Made by a program: the position numbers and the translations under genes
Source: Bacteroidales bacterium
GTDB lineage: Bacteria > Bacteroidota > Bacteroidia > Bacteroidales > Tenuifilaceae
Length of the DNA: 57,334 nucleotides
NCBI GenBank assembly: GCA_003818205.1
Contig: RPRQ01000026.1
Coordinates: forward strand, 1 to 57,334
Reading direction: 5' to 3'
Notes under the pieces: generated by a model
Told to the model about the DNA's origin: nothing
Database searches by the model: none
Seen by the model: only the letters and a program-made list of their open reading frames with translations
Shown: in pieces, positions 8,235-15,818 of the stretch
How the letters are laid out: every line of letters starts with the position of its first letter
How positions within the stretch are numbered: position 1 is the first letter of the stretch

Positions 8235-10592
8235 TTAAAAAACAATTATTCCTATTTTTTGAAGAATCAAAAACAAGATCCAGAGAATAACCAGCACCCA
8301 TACCAAATTCCGAAACAGAGTCTGCACGGTATGCCCCTGAATATAGAGGAATATCAGAATAATGATAAGTAGTACTAGTATAAAATATTGCCAAAATGAT
8401 ACTCGTGGAGTTGGGAATTTACCTAGGTACAATGTTTCACCCATAACCACTATCCGAACATCAGGCTTAATGTTTTGTGGAATGTTACCAATGGTAAAGG
8501 TATAGCTCCCATCTAAATTATCCTTGCTGCTGCTAATAACCCCTTGGTATGAATCAACGCTAACCTTTATGCGTGATAAAAACCCTTGACCAAGATAGTG
8601 CCCAAACTTGTTCTTAGGTTTAACTGTTATAGTTGCCGAGTTAATACTTTTATCGCTTGACTTTGAAGAAATTTTTGCATTAATATGGGTTGTACGAGAG
8701 CTAATCTGCCCAAACTTAAAAACTGTTGAATACTGTTTTTGTCTTTCAAATTTTCCATATCCAGGGATTTCTCCATTAACAAAGAAAATCAGTTGATAAA
8801 CCCCAGATAGTTCTGTGTTTTTGTATTCCCCATTGAACTGCCCTTTACCATCATCCTTTAAATCGATTATATGATTTTCGGGGACAAGTTTTTTACAGAA
8901 CGATTTATCGTTCTGAATCAGGCGTAGGTACATTGCTTCAGCCCCAGGGTCAACATCATTAATTGAATCGTTTCGTTTATCCTTAATTCTCGTAAGTAAA
9001 TCACCTGCATCATCACCTGGTTTAAGGAGCATCACCTGAACCTTGGCTGCATCTCCAGAAAGGGGTTGACCTGCAAATGATACCTTCGCTTTAAGATAAA
9101 GATGATCGCCTACGGTATAGACGCTTTTAGCTGGTTGGCAACTGAAATCGAGAAAATGGTCATCGACATAGCACACCACCGAGTACTTGCTGGTTGAACT
9201 ACCCGAAAGGGTAAGGTTCCAAATACCCTCTGTTTTCATCAGCTCTGGTATCATAACAGGTAGTGAGAGGCTTAGCGATTTATAGAATGAGCCATTGATT
9301 AATTTTGCATAAGGGGTTAAATCCTTCCCATCCTTATCCAACTTAAGCGTAACATTAGCCGCATCAGGCGTAATGAGCTCGAAGTATAGTGTGCTAACAT
9401 TCCCATTGATTGGATAGGAGTAGGTTACCCCTGATGTTGAAAGAACTCCAGTTTTCCTTGAAACAACCTGTGGGCTTTTCCCAAGCATATTGGCAAGCTG
9501 ATTCTGAAAAAAATAGTCAATATCATCATCCTCGGAACCAGTGGTTGTTGATAACGAAATACCTCCACTGGACTGGGCAATCTGCCCTAGTGTTTCGGGG
9601 GCAAGCGTAGTGCTGCCCATCCCAATGGTATAGTAGCGTATGCTATCGATAGCATCGCAAGGACCACTGTTAAGCATTGAGGCAGCCGTTGAAAGCGAAA
9701 CACCATCGGGATTAACCAAAGGTTCAACATTCTGAAGCCCATCGGTGAAAAGCAGAACCAGTTTACGAGCATGTATGGGGTTATTCTCGTTGAGTTTAAG
9801 TTTAGCATCAAGTAAACCCTTGCCCATTGCCGTTTTGAGTGTAGGCTCTTTGCCCGACATATCGACTCGAATTATTGCGCTCGAACGTGTAGGATCTGTT
9901 GCAGCGGAAATAGGTATAAACCCCGATTGAATGGGGCTTTCAGGTTGGATTACATCGGTTGAAAAGTAGGTAACCCCAATATAGTCGCCATCCTGCTTAA
10001 AAACCTCCAGCTTTTGGGTGAAGAGCTCAACAGAATTTTTTAATGCCTGCCATCTCGATAACGAACCCCCTGGGACAGGAAGAGCCATACTCCCTGACAT
10101 ATCAAGCACGAGAACAATTTTAATCGGATCGCGAAGAATGGGGAGATAGCATTTTACACTATCGGTTAAATCGCTACTTACCGCTTTAATCTTGAATTCA
10201 ATAAAGTTGTTTACGCTCGGCTTACAACTTGTTGCTGAAGTTATTAGTATCTCACCATTGGAATAGAAGGTAATCCCTCCATCGGAGCATGCCGTAAGCT
10301 GAGTAAAAACAAAGTTGATATCCGATCGTAAAACTCTCGGTTGAATGGGAATTGTAAAGGAATAGCTCTCGCCATACTTCGCAGGGGGTAAAGTTATAAT
10401 ACAGCCTGAAGAAGACGATTCGATACATGCCTCATTAACGCTCCCGCTTGGGTAATCGGCTGCATCTCTGCTAATAATGCCTTGAGCGTAAAGATTTAAG
10501 GGGCTAAATAATAAAAGTAATGAAAACAAAAACATTACGGAGAAAATGCTCGTCCCTTTCCCGCAAAGGGATCTTTCATCACGGTGGTTCAT
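8235..10592 (-). CDS. Membrane-anchored von Willebrand factor A domain protein (paralogue)
   Basis: 785 residues, colinear with the 808-residue neighbour. A signal peptide covers about 17-37 (FSLLLLFSPLNLYAQ). The VWA domain has the metal-site motif D164-M-S-G-S and later LVLLFTDGLQN; shared landmarks further on include SVYTVGDHLYLKAKVSFAG and KNKFGHYLGQGF. Two hydrophobic C-terminal segments end the protein. Four cysteines lie in the N-terminal 155 residues (ACIESSSSGC and others), unlike the cysteine-poor central region. Tandem duplication followed by divergence is the simplest origin. Function unknown beyond likely surface protein binding. Confidence 0.75.
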   Translation of the reverse strand: MNHRDERSLCGKGTSIFSVMFLFSLLLLFSPLNLYAQGIISRDAADYPSGSVNEACIESSSSGCIITLPPAKYGESYSFTIPIQPRVLRSDINFVFTQLTACSDGGITFYSNGEILITSATSCKPSVNNFIEFKIKAVSSDLTDSVKCYLPILRDPIKIVLVLDMSGSMALPVPGGSLSRWQALKNSVELFTQKLEVFKQDGDYIGVTYFSTDVIQPESPIQSGFIPISAATDPTRSSAIIRVDMSGKEPTLKTAMGKGLLDAKLKLNENNPIHARKLVLLFTDGLQNVEPLVNPDGVSLSTAASMLNSGPCDAIDSIRYYTIGMGSTTLAPETLGQIAQSSGGISLSTTTGSEDDDIDYFFQNQLANMLGKSPQVVSRKTGVLSTSGVTYSYPINGNVSTLYFELITPDAANVTLKLDKDGKDLTPYAKLINGSFYKSLSLSLPVMIPELMKTEGIWNLTLSGSSTSKYSVVCYVDDHFLDFSCQPAKSVYTVGDHLYLKAKVSFAGQPLSGDAAKVQVMLLKPGDDAGDLLTRIKDKRNDSINDVDPGAEAMYLRLIQNDKSFCKKLVPENHIIDLKDDGKGQFNGEYKNTELSGVYQLIFFVNGEIPGYGKFERQKQYSTVFKFGQISSRTTHINAKISSKSSDKSINSATITVKPKNKFGHYLGQGFLSRIKVSVDSYQGVISSSKDNLDGSYTFTIGNIPQNIKPDVRIVVMGETLYLGKFPTPRVSFWQYFILVLLIIILIFLYIQGHTVQTLFRNLVWVLVILWILFLILQKIGIIVF

Positions 10593-10777
10593 GGCTCAAA
10601 AATTTAGGTAAGTATGTGGTTCGTAATACTTTACTTCTAATTGTATTGATCAATCTCCCCCACGTAGTAAATCACAAATAAAAGTACAACTTTTTTAATA
10701 CAAGTCAAGGTTTATAGCTCAAAATAACGTCAGCTCAATGTAAGAAGCAATTTAGCAGTATTTTAACTTACCAGCGT

Positions 10778-10878
10778 GAATGGAATGGTGGGAGAATGGA
10801 ATGATGGCATGGTGGAATGGTGGGAGAATGGAATGATGGCATGGTGGCATGGTGGGAGAATGGAATGGTGGAATGGTG
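10778..10878. repeat. Minisatellite of GGAATGGTGGGAGAAT-type units
   Basis: About three imperfect copies of a roughly 32-base unit made from the words GGAATGGTGGGAGAATGG and AATGATGGCATGGT. The strand is purine-rich throughout. Confidence 0.75.
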
Positions 10879-10954
10879 TCAGGATTGCAGAGTGAAAAAT
10901 TTAACTGCCAAATTTTTGCCCAAGGCGATGCTTCGTTTGCCATTGTGCTAGGAT

Positions 10955-11084
10955 AAAGAGGCTGTTTAAAAAGTCAATAATAGTTTCTCGCAAACCTTAG
11001 CGTTCCCTGCCTGGCCGACAGGCAGGTTTGCGTGAACCCCGCAGGGCTCAACGAAGTTAAATGGTCTTTTTAGACACCCTCTTT
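10955..11084. repeat. Palindromic element, family 1, second copy
   Basis: AAAGAGGCTGTTTAAAAAG (10955-10973) is inverted at 11065-11084 as CTTTTTAGACACCCTCTTT. Inside, CTCGCAAACC is answered by GGTTTGCGTG around a CCTGCCTGGCCGACAGGCAGG core. The ends are shared with the element at 5109-5256, but the interior differs. Confidence 0.65.
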
Positions 11085-11140
11085 GTAATATATGCAGATA
11101 CTCATTAAAAACAATCATTATTAACCGAGAAAAAATCAAA

Positions 11141-11252
11141 TTTCAATAGATCGCAGCGATGCTGCTTTTTTAAAGTCGCGTAGCGATGACCTATTTGTAG
11201 TGTTTTTATTAAACCGAAAATCAAGCCCTGTTAGGGGCGACCTATACATTGA
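11141..11252. repeat. Short GC-rich intergenic repeats (GTCGC...GCGAC words)
   Basis: AATAGATCGCAGCGATGCTGC, GTCGCGTAGCGATGACCTAT and CCCTGTTAGGGGCGACCTAT occur in a row. Each is a small hairpin sharing the word GACCTAT/ATAGATCGC in alternating orientation, a pattern typical of dispersed intergenic repeats. Confidence 0.45.
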
Positions 11253-11341
11253 ATGTAGTAATATCAAGTATTTCATGAATTACATAATAATTTAGTAGGT
11301 CAGTAGTGAAAAACAATATACCGTTAATAAAAGGATAAAGT

Positions 11342-11349
11342 TATATTTG
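11342..11349 (+). promoter_or_regulatory. -7 promoter box (TATATTTG)
   Basis: A perfect match to TAnnTTTG, 60 bases upstream of the ATG at 11410. No clear -33 TTG is present. Confidence 0.4.
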
Positions 11350-11409
11350 TGTAGTTCATTTTTATCAAAAAATGTTTATTTTTAGTGATTATTCGTATTC
11401 AATATTGAT

Positions 11410-14400
11410 ATGAAAACATTTAGATTACTCCTTCTTCTTTTACTTATAAATACAAGCCTAATAGGTCAAGTATTAAATCAATATGGGCATCCAATAGTAC
11501 GCAATTATATCCCTGAGGAGAATGGGGGTAGTGAGCAAAATTGGTCTATTATACAGGATAATAGGGGGATTATGTATTTTGGAAATACTGATAAAGGTAT
11601 CCTAGAATACGATGGTAAAACCTGGCGTCAGATTCCCATTCCAAATAATTCAATCGTTCGATCGCTTGTGAAGGATGATGAAGGAACTATTTTTGTTGGT
11701 GCAGTTGGTGATTTTGGATATCTTGAGCCTGATATTCAAGGTGCTATGAAGTTTGTGTCGCTAAATACGTATAACAAGGATTCAATCAAAATCTCAAATG
11801 TTTACAAAACCTACTATTTTAATGGTAAAATATACTTTTGTTCAAGTAGGTACATTATTATCTACGACAAGAAGGAGACTAAGCTAATTGATACTGAAAA
11901 AAATCTAACCGTCAAAAATTTTCTCTCCTTTCTTGTTAATAACCATTTTTATATTGGCTGCTTTTTAAAAGGGTTAAGGGAATTAATTAATGATAGCATT
12001 GTTGATGCCCCCAACAGCACCTTTTTTGAGAAGAAGGACATTTGGTTTATCCTACCAAATGGGAACGACAATACTATTGTTGGTACAGGAGTTGGTTTTT
12101 ACAACTATAATCAAAAAACGGGTGAGGTAAGCGTCTATTCTGATAAACAAAATCTGATTGAAAGAGCACTAAACGAATCGATTTCGTACCATGCTATTGT
12201 TCAGCCGAATGGTAATCTTGGATTTGCTTTCCCCTTTTCTACTGACTATAGCTACCTTGAAGTTGATCGGAGTGGATTCCCCTTTGAAGTAATTAATCGT
12301 GCTATTGGTCTGAAGGATGGATCTATCTCTTTCCTATTCCGCTCTCCTGAAAACGGTTCGGAGCAACCCATCTGGTTAACCCACTTCTATGGAATTACCC
12401 GAGCCGATATTCAATCCCCCTTTCGTAAATTCGGGGAAGAATCGGGGCTTAATGGGTTAATTCAAGATGTTATCCGCTTTAATGGTACTTTATACGTTGG
12501 TACACTAACTGGTCTTTATAAACAAATTATTGAAAATGGATTCATTAAGTTTGTTCCTACAACAATCATCTCATCTGTTTGGTCCTTTGAAATTTTTAAT
12601 AACCCGGGAAATGGCCAGAAATCTTTACTTATTGCATCTGATGCTGGCATTTTTGAGGTGAATGAAAAGGGGCAGATTAATTCAATTAGCGAAAAGTTTA
12701 AAGATAAAATTAGCATCGTTGGCTATAAAGTCTATCAATCAAAAGTTAATCCATCAAGGGTTTATATAGGAGAGAAAGCAGGGATTACCGCATTTGATAA
12801 TATTAAAGGGGAATGGATTAACAAAGGGAGGTTTTTCGAAAACGAACTTCGGACTATCGTTCTTAGTATTGGTGAGGATAGTATTGGAAATCTTTGGCTA
12901 GGAACAAGTTTCGATGGAGTGGTCAAGCTGAGCGATGACAATAAAAAATATACCTTTTACAAAACCGAAAGTGGACTTCCAAATAATAATGAAATTCAAA
13001 TTTTCAGCAATAGTAAAAGCTTATATTTTGGGACAAATAAAGGATTATACACTTACAATTCAGAAAGCAATAAGTTTTTACCCTCTGGCTTACCTGGAAA
13101 TTCTAAAGTTTTACTTGATTATGGGATTTCTAGAATGGTTAAAACGGATAATGGGTTTATACTTGCATGCTCCAAAAAGAATACGAATTGGATTGAATTT
13201 GCAGAATTGGACAGCACTGGCAAATATTCTCTAATTGACACCCCATTTAAATATCTTCCCGATAAAGCAAGCGATGCCATTTATAACGATAATGGCATAA
13301 TTTGGATTAGCTGCGCAAAGGAACTTTATAGTTACAATCCTAATACAAAGAGAAATTATGAGCTGCCGTACAATGTTTTAGTTCGTAAGGTTAAGGTTTT
13401 ATCAAAGGAAGATACGGTTCTTTTTAATGGAGCATCGTACTACAAAAATGGTTATAATAAAAATATTGTATCGTTAATCCAAAGCCCCGAACAAATCCAT
13501 AAGCTTCCCTATCGTTTCAATCGATTAGTATTTGAGTTCAGCGCCACATTCTACGAGAAGGAGGAGGATACCCAGTTCAGCTACCTCCTTGTGGGGTCTG
13601 ACGAAACATGGTCGTTATGGAATAAAGAGGCTAAGGCTACATACACCAATCTAAGAGAGGGGAACTATACCTTTAAGGTTAAGGCTCGGAACATTTATGG
13701 TATAGAAAGTACCATTGGGGAGTATAAATTCTCCATCACCCCACCTTGGTACAGAACAATAGTGGCTTGGATAATATATTCAATCCTCTTCATCCTATTA
13801 ATCTGGGCTTTGGTACGCTGGAATACCCGAAGGCTAATAGCAGAGAAAGAGGAGCTTGAAGAGATTGTAAAAGAACGTACCGCCGAGGTGGTTGCGCAGA
13901 AGGATGAGATTGAGGTTCAGAACGAGAAGATATCGTTGCAGAATGAGGAGATTAAGAGCAGTATCCAATATGCTAGCAGAATACAGGGTGCAATTTTAAC
14001 TCCGAACGAGCAGATAGATACAATTTTCAAAGAATACTTTATTCTTTTCCTCCCTAGAGATATTGTTAGCGGCGACTTCTATTGGATTACAAAGGTAGGT
14101 TCCAAAAAGATTTGCGTGGTGGCAGACTGTACAGGTCATGGTGTGCCGGGGGGATTCATGAGCATGTTGGGCATGTCGTTCATAAGCCAAATTGTTAGCA
14201 AAGGTGGATCGCTACACCCCGGCGATATTCTCAATCAGCTCCGCAGCTCGGTTATTAACTCGTTGCACCAAACCGGCGAGGTTGGCGGCAGCAAGGATGG
14301 TATGGATATAGCAATATACGTAATTGATGAGGCGACGAATACGCTTGAGTTCGCTGGGGCCAATAACCCGCTCATCCATATCCGCAATAATGAGCTGAAC

Positions 14401-14700
14401 CACATCAAGAGCGATAAGATGCCTATCGGTATTCACATGCGTGCCAATGAACCATTTACAACCCAAACCCTAGAGCTTAGGCCCGGCGACTGCATCTACA
14501 CATTCTCCGATGGCTATGCCGACCAGTTTGGAGGCCCCGATCAGCGAAAGTTTATGATCAAGAACCTCAAGGACTTACTGCTTGAAATCCATCAGCTACC
14601 GATGACGGAGCAGCGTGAAAGGCTTCACAAGAACCTGCTCGATTGGCACGGCACATCACCACGGATTGACGATATTGTGGTAATGGGGGTTAGGATTTAA
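11410..14700 (+). CDS. Two-component-propeller sensor fused to SpoIIE-type PP2C phosphatase
   Basis: 1096 residues. Signal peptide about 1-19 (LLLLLLINTSLIG). A periplasmic beta-propeller built of ligand_gated/Reg_prop-like blades covers about 25-690 (e.g. GIMYFGNTDKGILEYDG, SIGNLWLGTSFDGVVKL). A Y_Y_Y-type Ig-like domain (about 690-770, GNYTFKVKARNIYG) comes next, then one membrane helix (about 780-802), a coiled coil with EEIVKERTAEV, and a SpoIIE phosphatase (about 860-1096) with SGDFYWI, ADCTGHGVPGG and FSDGYADQFGG, whose aspartates bind the metals. The layout is that of hybrid sensors in Bacteroidota with the kinase replaced by a Ser/Thr phosphatase. It should turn an outside signal into dephosphorylation of a partner, usually a STAS anti-anti-sigma protein; none is in the window. 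Confidence 0.85.
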   Translation: MKTFRLLLLLLLINTSLIGQVLNQYGHPIVRNYIPEENGGSEQNWSIIQDNRGIMYFGNTDKGILEYDGKTWRQIPIPNNSIVRSLVKDDEGTIFVGAVGDFGYLEPDIQGAMKFVSLNTYNKDSIKISNVYKTYYFNGKIYFCSSRYIIIYDKKETKLIDTEKNLTVKNFLSFLVNNHFYIGCFLKGLRELINDSIVDAPNSTFFEKKDIWFILPNGNDNTIVGTGVGFYNYNQKTGEVSVYSDKQNLIERALNESISYHAIVQPNGNLGFAFPFSTDYSYLEVDRSGFPFEVINRAIGLKDGSISFLFRSPENGSEQPIWLTHFYGITRADIQSPFRKFGEESGLNGLIQDVIRFNGTLYVGTLTGLYKQIIENGFIKFVPTTIISSVWSFEIFNNPGNGQKSLLIASDAGIFEVNEKGQINSISEKFKDKISIVGYKVYQSKVNPSRVYIGEKAGITAFDNIKGEWINKGRFFENELRTIVLSIGEDSIGNLWLGTSFDGVVKLSDDNKKYTFYKTESGLPNNNEIQIFSNSKSLYFGTNKGLYTYNSESNKFLPSGLPGNSKVLLDYGISRMVKTDNGFILACSKKNTNWIEFAELDSTGKYSLIDTPFKYLPDKASDAIYNDNGIIWISCAKELYSYNPNTKRNYELPYNVLVRKVKVLSKEDTVLFNGASYYKNGYNKNIVSLIQSPEQIHKLPYRFNRLVFEFSATFYEKEEDTQFSYLLVGSDETWSLWNKEAKATYTNLREGNYTFKVKARNIYGIESTIGEYKFSITPPWYRTIVAWIIYSILFILLIWALVRWNTRRLIAEKEELEEIVKERTAEVVAQKDEIEVQNEKISLQNEEIKSSIQYASRIQGAILTPNEQIDTIFKEYFILFLPRDIVSGDFYWITKVGSKKICVVADCTGHGVPGGFMSMLGMSFISQIVSKGGSLHPGDILNQLRSSVINSLHQTGEVGGSKDGMDIAIYVIDEATNTLEFAGANNPLIHIRNNELNHIKSDKMPIGIHMRANEPFTTQTLELRPGDCIYTFSDGYADQFGGPDQRKFMIKNLKDLLLEIHQLPMTEQRERLHKNLLDWHGTSPRIDDIVVMGVRI

Positions 14701-14714
14701 TGTTGATGCTATGC

Positions 14715-14743
14715 TTGTCGCTATCCATTTTTTTCTAATTTTG
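14715..14743 (+). promoter_or_regulatory. Promoter: -33 TTG and -7 TAATTTTG
   Basis: TTG at 14715-14717 and TAATTTTG at 14736-14743 are 18 bases apart, matching the Bacteroidota sigma factor consensus. The -7 box directly abuts the first possible TTG start of the next gene (14745), so that start is doubtful. Confidence 0.5.
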
Positions 14744-14744
14744 C

Positions 14745-15767
14745 TTGAACCCTAAAAACAATATAGTCTTGGAAATAAATCTCATTATCAGGGAACTTCT
14801 TGCAAAGCACGACTTTATCAGCCTGCCCGGAATTGGAAGCTTTACTCAAAAATATGAGCCTGCTTTCCCATCGGCCGATGGGATTAGCTTTATCCCCCCG
14901 AAACAAATCATATCATTCGATACCTCACGTACCTTTAACGATGAGGCGATTGAGAACTACCTTTGCGATAAACTTGGGGTAAGCCATACCGAAGCTTCAG
15001 ATTTACTGAAAGAATATATCAGTAGGTTAAATTACGATCTCGACAGTGGGAAACCTCGTACTTTTGAGAATGTTGGCGAACTCTATAAGAACAAAAAGGG
15101 TCGAATTCGGTTTGATCAAGCCGCAGATGTTGACGCTGCGCTATCAACTTTTGGGCTAAAATCCTTGGAGGTAGAAAAAGTAAACCCTCGGAAAATTAAA
15201 AAGACCAAAGGTCAAAAAGATTATGCCACCAAAGCAGGTAATACTTCAAAGAAATATTCTTCAAATAAAATTCTTGTCATTTTCTCCCTGCTAATTGTAA
15301 TTGCGGCATTAACCACAACCTTCATTCTAGTTCCAGAACTCCGTTTTTGGGACAATATTCTCAATACAAAAAAATCTGTTGCAGAGAATGCCGCAGAATT
15401 AGCTCAGAAATCGGAGGAAACAAAATTAACCGATAGCGTTATAACAAAGAAAGATTCGTTAATTGAAAAGGTTGATCAAAGCATTAAAGAAAACAACAAT
15501 AAGAAGACTGCATTAAACTATGAAGAACCCAAAGTGCAGGATAATAAAACGTACTACCTTATAGTGGGTAGTTTTGGGAAGATTGAGAATGCTCAGAAAC
15601 TCTTTGAAACCTATAAACAAAAAGGTTATAGCCCTGAGATTATACAAGGCAACAGTATGTTTAGAGTTTCTATCGGCAAAACCACGGATAAAAACAAAGC
15701 ATTAAGCGATTTTAATAAGTATCGAACCAATTACCCTAATCAACCTATCTGGATATTAGGAATATAA
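14745..15767 (+). CDS. HU/CCDC81-like domain protein with membrane segment and C-terminal SPOR domain
   Basis: 340 residues from a TTG start. Residues about 5-130 hold two HU-like domains of the bacterial CCDC81 type (LAKHDFISLPGIGSF; FENVGELYKNKKGRIRF). A basic linker, one membrane helix (about 175-197, LVIFSLLIVIAALTTTFIL), a charged periplasmic stretch and a SPOR domain (about 265-340, YYLIVGSFGKIENAQKLFE) follow. SPOR binds denuded peptidoglycan strands at division sites; the HU-like part is cytoplasmic, so the protein probably links the septal wall to a cytoplasmic partner. There is no ATG near the start. Because the promoter -7 box ends at 14743, the in-frame TTG at 14769 (protein beginning LEINLIIREL) is a good alternative. 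Confidence 0.8.
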   Translation: MNPKNNIVLEINLIIRELLAKHDFISLPGIGSFTQKYEPAFPSADGISFIPPKQIISFDTSRTFNDEAIENYLCDKLGVSHTEASDLLKEYISRLNYDLDSGKPRTFENVGELYKNKKGRIRFDQAADVDAALSTFGLKSLEVEKVNPRKIKKTKGQKDYATKAGNTSKKYSSNKILVIFSLLIVIAALTTTFILVPELRFWDNILNTKKSVAENAAELAQKSEETKLTDSVITKKDSLIEKVDQSIKENNNKKTALNYEEPKVQDNKTYYLIVGSFGKIENAQKLFETYKQKGYSPEIIQGNSMFRVSIGKTTDKNKALSDFNKYRTNYPNQPIWILGI

Positions 15768-15818
15768 ACAATAGGTATTGGCTTAGCTTTTTTTCAATCA
15801 AAAAAGACTTCTATTCCC

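Larger units (their letters stand above)
10593..11341. other. Repeat-filled intergenic region; no gene seen
   Basis: This long gap holds a minisatellite (10778-10878), a family-1 palindromic element (10955-11084) and a third kind of repeat (11141-11252). A 63-residue frame on the minus strand is only the translation of the minisatellite (PPFHHSI-type repeats) and is rejected. Confidence 0.6.

Noticed and set aside
10752-10943. 63-residue frame on the minus strand rich in PPFHHSI-like repeats
   Set aside because: It is the translation of the purine/pyrimidine minisatellite and has no independent support.
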